Of a stretch of 64,000 nucleotides of DNA, positions 36,766 to 47,440 are shown one piece after another. The position numbers and the translations under genes were made by a program. The notes under the pieces were generated by a model. That model did no database searches. It was not told where the DNA came from and worked only from the letters and a program-made list of their open reading frames with translations. This stretch comes from Chaetorhynchus papuensis (taxonomy: Eukaryota > Chordata > Aves > Passeriformes > Rhipiduridae): NCBI GenBank assembly GCA_013396525.1, contig VWYX01000384.1, positions 447,383-511,382 on the forward strand, written 5' to 3'. Positions within the stretch are counted from its first letter, which is position 1; every line of letters begins with the position of its first letter.

Positions 36766-39254
36766 AAACCCCACCAACAGGGTCCCAGCCTGGCCCACAT
36801 TTCCTCTGTGTCCCCTCTGCCAGGGCTGGGGGGGGGTGTTAGTGTTGATCTGCAGAAAAAGTCCTGCACCTCATTCAAAACCACAGGGTAGATTCCCGTT
36901 TGCCTTGACTGCTGTGTGGCCAAAGGAGAGTGGTCATTTCCATGCCACATCCCAGAGTGCGGGGCTCTCTACTGGAAATATGCACTGGAATTACTGAATA
37001 CAGGGGTGGGAGTCAGGTTTTTTGGCTTCGTTATAGTCATTCAGTATATGACTGGGAGGAAGCATTTAATGCTTTGGGCAATGATATCAAAAGCCTGAAA
37101 TAGACACCTCTGTTTAACTTTTGTGCTGTAGAAAGAAAATAAATCTACACACAACAGCAACAACAATAACTGGAAATCAGGGAGATGTTTTCCCCACTTG
37201 TGAAAACAGAACCTGTACAGATTCTCTTGTACCTTCTACTGCAGCATCTGGCGTTGGCCTCTCTCTGACACAAGATGCTGGGCTAGATTGGACTTGGGTG
37301 CAGTCCAGCCTGCAAATATCTGTGCTCCTAAATAAGTTGTGAAGTTTTCTCACATTCTGTTCCTCAATCTGTATAGAAAAGCCCAAATAAAGCATAATCT
37401 TCTCCTTTGAGAAATCTCACATTACATACTTTCTTATATTCAGAAGCAGAATTTCTTTCAATGCTGTCTTCAAAGCCCTTGTACCCCTGACAGGGGTTTT
37501 GTAACGTGCTTTTCGAGGCTCTGCTTTCCCAGTGGAGGCCCACAGCTAATTACTACAGTCACAGAGTCTTTGCATAGTGGGTCTTAAACACCTTGCCATC
37601 CTCAAAACTGTCGGGTCAGTTCATTCTTGAAATGACCACCTAAAATAACAGAGCGGGTAGAGAAGCTCTGTTTGCTTTGCAGTTTTTAGTAAGATATCAT
37701 TTCACATCTTTCATACTTCAAATTTGCAGTTTGTTACACCGGAAAAAAAAGAATCAGGAGATGAAAATACATCTTTTGAATCTGAATTCCATCATGTCAT
37801 GGAAAAATATTTCTACAAGTGGAGGATGGATGAAGAAAAAAAAGAAAAGTATTTGTTTAAAAACCCGAGAGGCCGAACTGCTGCATGGATGAAATTGTTC
37901 ATTTTCATTATCTCCTTAAATTCAAATCAGTGTTCTTTTAATATAATTTTTACTATTACAGAGGGGATTGCAACTTCTATTACATGCATGCACCTTGCTT
38001 CACAGGAGACAAAAGTCTGTGTTCCTTGACTGGTGCCATTTCAAACAAACTGTGTGATGAATGTGGAAAAATGCACAGTCCCAGGACACTGGCAGAGAGA
38101 GTCTGGTATCTGAAACACAACATCTACAGAGGCAATAGTAAGAGTTGGGGCTGGTTTTCTCTGAGGGCCAGACACAGACATGATGCTCAGTCTAAGAAAC
38201 TGGTAGATAACAGATCCAACTTTGCAGACAGTGGTGAGCAGCCTAAGATTGCAGATAATTCTGTGGGAATAATCAGGGAAAATTCAAATACACATAATTG
38301 TTTTAGGCAGAAAAAACACCAAAACTTTTAAGGGGACCCTTAAGTTGTGGATTTCCAGAAGGTGGGAAATTTATTAGGGAAAAAAAGTTGCTAAATGTTT
38401 GTATTTTGTGTCCTTCCATGCCATTGAAGGAATTACGAAACATACAAAGGAAAATGACAAAGAAAAACAACCAAACCTCTAAATCCAAACAATGAGACAA
38501 AACAGAGAAAGCAATCAGCCAGATTCATCATCTTCATTTCATCCAATTTACACCCACTGTAGGGTTGACCCTTGCAGGAAAAGAAGGACCTGGCAGTTAT
38601 TGCCCAGTCATGTTGGGTATTACAGTCCCTCCCCACAGACAACGAGTGGCCCATACATTGATTTTGCAATCAGACCAGAAGCAACATCCTTAACACCACA
38701 CTGGATTATTGCCCTTACTCTGACTCAGGGAACATTTCCTCCAGCTCTTGTGTTTTCCTTGAAGACCTTTCCATCTAAACATTGACCAAGCTCAACCTGC
38801 TTTAGCTTCTGAAATATGACAAGGTAATAAATCAGAGCCACAGGCAAGCAGGGCAGCGGTGCTATTGCAGTTTAGAGGGAAGGCTGCCATACAGAGCCAG
38901 GACAGCTTCCCATTTCACACTGCCAGCGGCACTGTGCATGTCCAAACTGTACCCTGAGGCCAATGGGATCCCTCCTGTGATCCCACACCCCAGGGAGTGG
39001 TGGGGACAGGATACAGGTAGCCAGGTCATGGTTTCAGTGATATTCAAAATTAACCTTGACACCACAGACTTCTCAAACACATCACAGGACTCTATAGATA
39101 CCACTCTTCACGGGTAAGCCCTTCTCTCAGGTGTTAGAAACCTGTCTTCTGCCCTGGTTTGTCCCAGGCTCGTGGCAAGGGAGTAGTAAATCCTCATGTT
39201 CAACAGCCCTGCACCACTGGCAAACCTCTGATCAGTGGGCATGCCCCGAGATAC
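36766..39254. other. Non-coding interval, no gene supported
   Basis: The most protein-like frame is at about 37,724-37,900 on the plus strand (Lys- and Glu-rich, preceded by a fair acceptor CAAATTTGCAG ending at about 37,727). There is no good donor after it and no neighbouring exon, so I do not call a gene. A G run (GGGGGGGG) is at about 36,828. Confidence 0.45.
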
Positions 39255-39481
39255 AGATGTTAGATGTTAGGGAGAAATTCTTTACTGTGAGGGTGGTGAG
39301 GCCCTGGCACAGGTTGTCCAGAGAATCTGTGGACACCCCATCCCTGAAGTGTTCAAGGCCAGGTTGGATGGAGCTCTGAGCAACCTGGTCCAGTGAAAGG
39401 TGTCCCTGTGCATGGCAGGGCATTGGAACCAGATGAGCTTTAAAGTCACTTTCAACCAAAGTCTTTCTACGATTCTATGAA
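39255..39481 (+). mobile_element. CR1 LINE 3' fragment
   Basis: A classic avian CR1 3' end: 'ggagaaattctttactgtga', then 'ccctgaagtgttcaaggcca', then 'tttcaaccaaagtctttcta', ending in CGATTCTATGA. It is truncated at the 5' side, as most CR1 copies are. Confidence 0.92.
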
Positions 39482-40649
39482 ACTGTGTCCCCATGTTCAA
39501 AGATGCTGCAGCAGATCCATCTTCTGCCCATCCCAGCAGCCCTTCCTCTCCCACATAAACCCCGTCCACCCTCTGCTCCTTCCTACACTCCTCAGTCCAT
39601 TACAGTCTCACTGAGAAAAAATACCCTGGAGATTTGGTGCCCAGTACTGGAAGAGCCACTGGGGACTTCCAGATGAGTTTAGGGGATTTTTATCCAGCAC
39701 ATAAGTATCAGAGAGTGGAGCTCTGCTCCACAGCTGCTTCACTGCCAGACTCCTCATGGCAAGGCTGGGGACTTGCTCTCCAGCTGGCAGACCCCAGCTT
39801 CCTGCTGGAAAGAGGAATCCTCTTCCAGGCACTTGCAGCCAGCATACAGCTGCTGCAGCAGTTCTGAGGGAAATTTGTCCCTGTACTGCCAGCACCAATT
39901 TGTGCACATTTGCAGGTGTGACAAATTTGCTTCAGATGACTTCTGGGAAGGCAAAAGCATTGCCTTGAAAGTGTGTCAGTGATACCACTTAGCACTCGCA
40001 TTTTCTACTTCAAAGTGTTCTACCAACATTAATGAAGTGAGCTTAAAAATAAGAGCTGAAAACACCCTAATAAAATGAAAATACTGCCCTGGAACAAGTA
40101 TATAAGCAAGAAGGCAACAAAGCCATTATAAAATGAGGACATTATTTTTTTTTTTCTTTAATGAGCTTGCTTTACCCAATCTATTTTAAAAGTAGCTCAT
40201 CTGTTTAGCTGAAACCCTCCAGTCTTTTTTTGATAGCACTGTGAGGTGGAATATAGCAACTAGGGATGTAAAATTTCAGTTCTAGTGACCCTGGTGGCCT
40301 GGGAGAATATAGTATTCTTTTTAGGAAGATCTTAAATTACTTCACTTATCACTCCAGACTATTTTTAAGAGATATGTAAATGTATGGTACAGAGTCCCTC
40401 AAAGAAACAGTCAGCCCCTGTTTTGAAGCTCTGAGACAGAGGGACTCAGCTGAGATTCGATCAGGAGCCGTACACAGTCACAGGTGTAACTTTCTTCTGA
40501 AAGCATCATCAGGACACATGTAGCTGGGAATAGATCAGAGAGGTTTGAACAAAACAAGCAAAAATTGCCAAATCCAGGCTTCTCGTAAGTTAGTCTCCCA
40601 TTGCTTTTAATAGGGTTAGGATTTTGCCTGCTGGACTGAATTCCCAGCT
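39482..40649. other. Non-coding interval, no gene seen
   Basis: Moderately GC-rich at 39,490-39,960, where frames of 60-100 codons occur in almost every phase on both strands. This is what GC-rich non-coding sequence gives. No motif or splice structure is seen. Confidence 0.5.
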
Positions 40650-40835
40650 CTATACTGAATTCACTGTAGCAGAAATCCCTTAATCTCTCTGTGCATCCTT
40701 CTCTCTGTGCTCTTTCCTATCTCCTCATCTGTGGATAAGGATGATACTAATGTCTGCCTCCATGGGTATTATGAGAACTAATTAACTGAGTTTTCAGGAA
40801 AATTTCAGCAGCAAAGGCACATTTCTCAGCTGGGG
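40650..40835 (-). mobile_element. MIR-like (CORE-SINE) fragment
   Basis: On the plus strand 'aatctctctgtgcatccttc' is followed by 'ctcctcatctgtggataagg' and 'atgatactaatgtctgcctc', then 'ttatgagaactaattaa'. This is the complement of a MIR: 'cctctctgtgcctcagtttc', 'cccatctgtaaaatggggat', 'aataatacctacctc', 'ttgtgaggattaaat'. A good match in order and spacing. Confidence 0.65.
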
Positions 40836-40844
40836 ATAAAACAC

Positions 40845-40925
40845 GTACACATACACGCATGTTTAGATACAGATATTTGTGCGTATAGATAGATATACAC
40901 ATATAATCTGGTATATATAATATAC
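40845..40925. repeat. AC/TA-rich microsatellite-like stretch
   Basis: Alternating purine-pyrimidine sequence (ACACGTACACATACACGCATG, then ATAGATAGATATACACATATA and TATATATAATATA). An imperfect simple repeat with no coding content. Confidence 0.8.
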
Positions 40926-41007
40926 CTATCACCTGACAGCCCTTTCTTAGTGCCAAGGCTCTTCTTTTCTTTGCCTTGTCTTACTGTTACAATCCCACTG
41001 TTTTTAA

Positions 41008-41691
41008 ATGCTGTACTTTATTCAAAGTCAGTGTGGAGATGTCAGGCAGGTAGTTATTAAAAAAAAAAAAAGGCAAAAAAGAAAAGGCTTTGCCTTCTCT
41101 TTATTTAATAGCATTTTTGTTCTGCAGCCATTGTTCCTGCCAGTCAGAAAAACTGCTTGGTTTTTAATGAAAAATCCTAACAGCAACAAATTGCAACCCT
41201 CCCTTTCAACACAGACATGCCCTTTGAATTTAATTATGCCTCAGGCAATGCATTATAACGAGCATGTGATAAGTGACACCAAAAATCTTACAACAAACAC
41301 AGCAGATATCCCCCACTGGGCAGAAATAGCTCAGTACCAGACTGCCTGTTTTGGTTCGAACTCGCTCAGGGCCGGAGTCTGCCTGACCTACCCCACCTGG
41401 GCTGGGGTGTCACAGCCTGGCCCCACTGATGCCGGGGGAGCTGAACCCCTTTCTGGCTGCCGAGGATGCGCTCCCTGCACAGCCCTGCAGCCCCGGCTCC
41501 CGCAGGAGAACGCCAGCCCCGAGGAAGGGGTGGAGGACCCTGTCCCGGGGCAGGGACATTCCTGGTGGGGTGATTCAGAGCACCCAGCAGGAGCCGAGAG
41601 GAGCCGGGGACAAAGGAAGTGGAGGAGTTTGGGAGGTTTCCTTTCCTCCCAGAATAATTTCTCACAAGCTGTGTCAACTATCCATAGTTAA
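41008..41691 (+). other. Longest open frame in the window (227 codons), probably not a gene
   Basis: The frame starts in an A-rich stretch that gives a Lys run near residues 18-27. It passes through AT-rich sequence and then a GC-rich patch (41,340-41,640, about 13 CpG) that gives a Pro/Gly/Arg-rich end. Composition changes abruptly with base composition, two other frames are also open over the GC-rich part, and no domain or family resemblance is seen. It could be part of a non-coding transcript or a lineage-specific frame, but chance is the simplest reading. Confidence 0.12.
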
Positions 41692-41988
41692 ACAAATACT
41701 TGAAATATCAACATTTCCCATTTGGAGGGAGAGGCAGCACCAATTACCTTTGGTTTTGTTGTCTTGGGAGCTGCCACAGTCAGTGAGAGGAGACTGCCTG
41801 GGATTTTTCTGATTGTTCGCAGAAGAAAATATCCTTTTGAAAACAAACACCCACAGCCCTGCCTGTAATCCAGCACCAGGGTCAAACTCTGTCCTTTGCA
41901 CCCTTCTGGATGCTAACATGGGATAATGCAATGCCCCTGTGTTGCTCAGATCTTCTGGGATGGTCAGTGACTCCCAAGCAGCAGCAGA

Positions 41989-42141
41989 TCATAGAATCAT
42001 AGGATTGTTAAGGTTGGAAAAGATCATCAGGATCATCTCCAAGATCATCAAGTCCAACCTTTGACTGAATTCCACCATGCCCACCAAACCACATCCCGAA
42101 CTGCCATGTCTACTCAGTTTTTGGCCATCTCTAGAAATGCT
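41989..42141 (-). mobile_element. CR1 LINE 3' fragment
   Basis: Begins at 41,989 with ATAGAATCATAGGATTG (complement of the terminal octamers), then 'aaggttggaaaagatcatca' and 'caagtccaaccttt', then 'ccaccatgcccaccaaacca'. This is a typical inverted CR1 tail, relatively young and well preserved, about 150 bases long. Confidence 0.93.
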
Positions 42142-42814
42142 GGTTGTGCACAATGGTTGGGTCTATGTATTATTGGGATGCAAAGTATTCATATGCACAG
42201 GGAGACAACAGTCACAGATGCCTCCTGACTGCTGGTGGGCAAATATCGAGGCAAGTTCTATTTAACCTCAAAAGCCATATGGATGTAAACATAAAATGAA
42301 GCAATTCCAATCCTGCCGGAGGGTTTCATTATTTCAAAGTAGCTGCATCAGACATGGTCTCTGTCTTCCATTTCCTTTCCCGTCAGTACACGTGCCTTGG
42401 CTTACTGACATTTCAAGAGAGGCGATTTTTTAGTTGTGTATCAGGTATAGCTGCTCTGGGTCTGGAGACCCTCTTGCACATGTCAGGGAACTGTTTCCCT
42501 GCGTGAGCTTCCACAACGGCTGTTTTCATTGAAGTCTTAAAGATGAAAGACAGACAGAGCTTTTAAAAAGAGAGGGCTGGGAAGCACAATCAAGTTATTG
42601 CAGTTTAATGTGCTTCTGTGCAGCAGCTGAGCCACACCAGCCCAGCTGGGTTCACACCCTCAGCTTCAGCAAATGCAGGATTTAAACTACATGTTACCAT
42701 GGCCTGAGTATGACTCTGGTCAGACATCCACAATAAATCATTCACTTTCTTGAGCACAGTAACACCATCATGTAGCTGAGTTCTCCAGATTCTTAAATGT
42801 TTAATTCTTGATTT

Positions 42815-42975
42815 CACCACTAACTTGCCCTGCAACCATGGGTCTTACCACCTCCTTAGCTTTCAGATTTCAAGTGTAAAATGAATATGAGAAGTGCTTA
42901 CACAAAAGGGTATTATAACAACAAATACAAGAGAGTCTGTGAGGTGCTGAGATATTCTGGATACCTGGCCTGAGG
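42815..42975 (-). mobile_element. MIR-like (CORE-SINE) fragment
   Basis: On the plus strand 'cacctccttagctttcagat', then 'tcaagtgtaaaatgaatatg', and 'tctgtgaggtgctgagatat' follow the complement of an amniote MIR in order. The GGTAAG-like donor word on the minus strand at about 42,850 belongs to the repeat. Confidence 0.6.
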
Positions 42976-44334
42976 GCCATTTTAAACACACCATTCTGCT
43001 AAGAGGAATCCGAACAGGAGTGCTTTGCTTTTAGTTACCCCCAGTACTCCTTGTTATTTATGCAGCTGTGGAGCTGAAAAAATTATTGAGAGTCTTGTCT
43101 TTTGCTGCAGTAAACAGAAGCCAACAGGGCTGCACTGCTCTGCAGGAGCTGAGGAGCTGCGTTGCTTTGTTGCATGTTTTACTGGGAACCTGTGAGTCAC
43201 AGTTCTTGTACCAAAATATTTCCAAGTACATCTCCTTTCAAAGACAAAATTTTAGGAGCTGCTGTCATGTGTCCCACGTAAACAATGTGAAGGATAACAT
43301 CAAACACTTGGGAAGTGTGCAAGTACACCAAAGGGAAGGAGGGTGGTTTACTGAGCTTTAGTCAGTTCAATATAATTCCATGAGTTTTATACATAGAGGA
43401 CTCGGACTGATGTAACCCTTACCTGTGAATAAAGCTTCCTTCTGGCAAGTGATAATTAATTCTTTTATTTTAGAAGTTTCTGAATTTCAGAGACCCCTGA
43501 GCACATTTGTATGAAGATTAGACATTGTTTCTTTTCTCCTTTTCTCTTTGAAGTCTTTTCTTCAAAGATTGCAGCTTGCTGTTCAGACTGCATAAACCCT
43601 CTCTTGGCAGAGCCCGCTTTTCTCTGCACTCACAGAGCTTTGAGTCTGACTCTGCTCTCCTTTACTTTGCTCCTTGCCCCATCAAAGAACAGAGAGATTG
43701 TCAGCAGCACATCGCTGCCAGTGGGGAGGAGAATCAAACCCTTTGCCAAATACATCAAGTGAATTGCTCACCCCCTGTGGGGAAAATTTACCACCTAACA
43801 ACGCAGTAAGTGATATTGATGGTGTGTGTTGTTCACATTTCAGTTTCTTAGAAACTTGTTTTCAGGATTGTGGAAGCCAGGTTACAGTGATCAAAGGTCG
43901 AAGCCTTTATTTCCCTGTAAAACAACTTCCCTGGGGCTATGCCTGATGTGGGAAGAAATTTGTGGTTTTGAAAAGAGATTTATACAAGGCATGTACCTAA
44001 GCTAAAAACGACCAAATATGCTAAGTTAGAAGAGTGAGATTTTCTTCTTATTTACATCCCTAAGAATTGTAAGCAACTGCTCAAATGCTGAAGAAATGAC
44101 CTCGTCCACATATTTAGCTGGAGTAGTAAGTGTTGGGTCCATAGAAATGCAGCTGAGTTCTTAATGTTCACACCGTAGATGAACTTCTTACTTCTCTCTT
44201 CTCAAGCTGTGCTCCTCTTGCCCTTGGCATGAAACAATATTTTGCAACTTCTTTTCTAATGGAGAAAAAAAAAAAAAAGAAGTGTTTGCTTTTCTTTTCT
44301 ATTCTGGTGAACAAATTTCTGTCAGGTCATTATA
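42976..44334. other. Non-coding interval, no gene seen
   Basis: Short frames of 77-97 codons on the plus strand (43,068-43,361 and 43,511-43,946) overlap one another and lack splice partners or motifs. An A run is at about 44,263-44,278. Confidence 0.5.
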
Positions 44335-44470
44335 GGGAAGGGGAAGGGGAAGGGCAAGGGGAAGGGGAAGGGGAAGGGAAGGGAAAAGGGAAAAGGAAAA
44401 AAAATAAAAAAAAGAAAAAGGGAAAAGAAAGAGGGGCAAAAAAGAAAAATGTAAAAAAGGAAAGAAAATA
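44335..44470. repeat. Polypurine tract with GGGGAA array
   Basis: Starts with about nine G3-G4 runs spaced by AA or CAA (44,335-44,390) and passes into AAAAG-rich sequence to about 44,470. The G-rich half meets the pattern for a G-quadruplex on the plus strand, and the whole tract can form a triplex. The 80-codon frame over it is low-complexity (Gly/Glu then Lys). Confidence 0.9.
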
Positions 44471-44944
44471 AGAATATTCATATAATCCAGGAGTTCCTTT
44501 TTTTTAACAGCTTGGGATAAATAACCTCCATTAGTGAAAAATTAGAAAACCAGTGTTCCATCTTCATAATTCAGGGAATGCTCCAGCTGTATGCACAGCT
44601 GAACTTCTGGGTCTTGGTGTTAAATAGTACAAATCTTCAAATATTCCTACTGCAGCCTGTGCTCTCAGCTGCCTTCCCTCAGTGACCACTGCCAATAACC
44701 TGTGTGTGAGGAAGTCACTGCTGAGGTGAATAAAAGTTGTACCATCCAGCTGAATTCTTGTACATTAAGTTTCTTCTCAATGTGATGATGGCAATGACCC
44801 AAGACAGGCAATGGGATAAGAGCAAATAGCGTTCTACAGTCTGGCCAAAATTGACACCTTTCCAGTTGGCAACACCATGGTTTTAGCCAAATCACTGCAA
44901 GTCATGGCAGAAGCCTTCATGCTGAAAATACATGGCTCTATGTT

Positions 44945-45115
44945 CAGTGATGCACATTATATTTAATTTTCACAGTGTCTTGCTCATTAGCAAGTATCTT
45001 AAAAATACTCCAGGCTCTCCTAGGCATTAGGAAGTACCAGAGTAGTGAAGTGCCTTGCCCAAGACACCAGGGCAACTACACAATAAGGACTAGAGCCTGG
45101 AGCACACATGCATCC
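44945..45115 (+). mobile_element. MIR (CORE-SINE) fragment
   Basis: 'gcacattatatttaattttc' then 'acagtgtcttgctcatta', followed by 'agtgccttgcccaagacacc' and 'aggactagagcctggagc'. This follows the MIR order: 'cattatctcatttaatcctc', then 'agtgacttgcccaaggtcac', then 'ggcagagctgggattc'. One of the clearer MIR copies in the window. Confidence 0.65.
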
Positions 45116-46254
45116 CATCTTCAAACCACCCTTTATGTTACATTGCTTCCCAATTTAGTGTCCCAACTGGTCTAGTCATGCACAGTCCTCTTAAGCACTC
45201 TTGAGTTTTCCCTCATGTCATTTTGTAGAAATTTCCTTTCGTAGCCTGATGAAGGAAATATTTCTAACTCCTATTATTAGTCTTTTTTTTTTTTCCCCAA
45301 AAAAATTCAGTGCACAGACCTGAAATTTTGGACCACTTCTTGGAATTGGCCCTCCGGGCCCCACATGCCTCCTTCACCCACCCTGAATATTCCCAGCACA
45401 GCCCCATGGTGGCCCAAGGTGCCGGATGCACAAGTGCAACTGCACCAGGAGAGCTCTCTCCAGGGGCCACAGGCCAGATGACAAAGAGCCAGGGAAGGAG
45501 GTTCATAGCTGAATATCTTTGCCCAAGGGAAAGCAGACCAAAGAATACAAAATGTTGGCAGAGGGCATGTTGCCCTTGATTGAGCCCCCCCACTGGCTGG
45601 AAACCCAGAATTAACAACAACAACAAGAAAATTAGTAAGGCTTGCCAGCTGGGGAGAGACATCTGGCTGGTGATCAGAGGGGCATGTGAGTCAATTAATC
45701 CATCTCCGAGCTGGATTAGCACATTGAAACATGCTCCCCTTCACTGCTGCAGAGGGACCTGTTGAATGAGCTGTAAAGATGAATGGAACTAAAGAAATTT
45801 CATTTAGATGAAGAAAAATGGCTCTGAAGTAGTGAGTGGGTGGTTTTTACATGCCTTATGTGCTGCAAGAATTAAGCACAACTCAGAATTTAGGGCATGA
45901 AGCAGCCATTTGGATACAAAAGCTCTTGCGTTTAAGGTGTCATGGATTTAAAATTTGTGTCTAGAGATCTGCCAATTTATTTCTCATGATTATAGCATAT
46001 CCAGGAAAAAAGATACTACAGTTTAGGAAAAATAACTCTGTGAGTCCATTCTTTCACAACTGTGGTAAATCAAATTACTGTCTCCACAGAAGCTATTCCT
46101 GGGCTCTTTTGCTATTATATGGAATGGCAGGACTGTTGCTCCAGGGTATCATGCTGCATTTAGGTCTGGAAAGATTGAGACTCAGTCTCCACCTTCTCTG
46201 TCATTGCAGATCAATGGGACATGATCTTCTTAAATACTTTTCAGATCATCAGAA
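45116..46254. other. Non-coding interval, no gene seen
   Basis: A 152-codon minus-strand frame (45,264-45,722) runs through moderately GC-rich sequence. Its composition is not protein-like at the ends, it includes the complement of a T run, and it shows no known motif, so it is not accepted. Confidence 0.5.
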
Positions 46255-46635
46255 ATAGGACCTGAAAGGATGACTTTGGTCACTGAGTTCAGTTCTTGCT
46301 GTCATGAACCATCAGGTCATATAATCTCTTCTTTGGAATTCTTCAGCTACCTCTTAAATTTTGCTTTTTTGACTGTTATTTCTGCGGTCAGAAAGCTTTT
46401 CCAAAACTTCATTCCTCTGCTGTTTAGAAACTTCTTTATAATTTCCAATGTCTGTTTATTCAGGACCAGGTTACAGTCATTTGTTCTAATTCCAGAAATG
46501 TCTTTTAATCTCCTCCCTTCTGAGTACTCAGACCCCTGAGGTGTCTATGCATAGCTGTCAAAAACTTCAGCTTTCCTTTCACTAAGCTAAACAAATGAAG
46601 CCACACTGTTTCTCCTTAAAACAGTCTCATCAACC
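46255..46635 (-). mobile_element. Ancient CR1-like LINE fragment
   Basis: On the plus strand the words 'aaattttgcttttttgactg', 'gttatttctgcggtcagaaa', 'caatgtctgtttattcagga' and 'ttcactaagctaaacaaatg' occur in the order of the complement of an old amniote CR1 tail. The last word is a strong landmark. Strongly diverged. Confidence 0.55.
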
Positions 46636-46929
46636 ACTGTCTTTTGTAGTAGTCCTTCTCTATACCTATACCTACTTCAATTAATATTTTCACAATAATA
46701 CATGGATGATGCACAAGTTTCAAATGGTATCCATTGCAATGGCACCAACACCACCTTACACCTGCAGAAAACACCCTTTCTGTCTGTACTCTGGCAGCTG
46801 TATTCACTGACTGGGGAGCTTTCAACTTTCGGAGAATGTGAGGAGTTCCAGTCAGCACCTGGAAGCTTACATTTGAAACCTCATAGGAAAAGGCTCATGA
46901 GTTTTCTCAGCCGGGAGATGGGGCCCAGG

Positions 46930-47440
46930 GACAGTCCTGATGCAGCTATTAGCAAAGCAAATTGAGTGCTAGGATGCATCAGGCAAGACTTCTCTAGCAG
47001 AAGTGGTGAGGACTGTCTTTTTGTATTACTAATGAGCTAAACAGTGCCAGTGAAAAGACACTGACAATATAATCCTGATTGCCCATACTGAGAAATTGCT
47101 TGAATGGTCCCTGGAGTTCTTCTGGGATGTGACATTGTTCTGAATAATTCATAGACATGTGGAGACTTAGCACATAGTGGGGACCATTCACCAGATACAC
47201 TTCCAGTGTGGGCCCCCTTTCTCAGAGGCTGGCAGAGGCCAGCTGGATGAGAGCCCACCACTGTGGGCCTAATAACCTCATTGCCTCAGAAGGGTCCTAC
47301 AGAGGTTTAATTTATGAGACCAGACATAGCCATACACATGAGGGTGCAGCTTCTCATGTGAAGGACTGTGCACAGTTCTGATCATCTGTACTGATGGCAG
47401 AGGAGCTCAAAGATTGCAGCTACAGCTCTTAAACAGTGAC
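46930..47440 (+). mobile_element. Possible very old CR1 fragment, interrupted
   Basis: 'gtgctaggatgcatcaggca' near 46,967 and 'ggactgtgcacagttctgat' near 47,363 resemble two CR1 landmarks ('cctgggctgcatcaggaaaa' and 'gtactgtgtccagttctg'). The sequence between them does not fit well, so there may be an insertion or simple decay. Confidence 0.3.

Noticed and set aside
41320..41362. tRNA-like words TAGCTCAGT and GGTTCGAAC close together
   Set aside because: The distance between them is too short for anticodon and variable arms, and no acceptor stem pairs.
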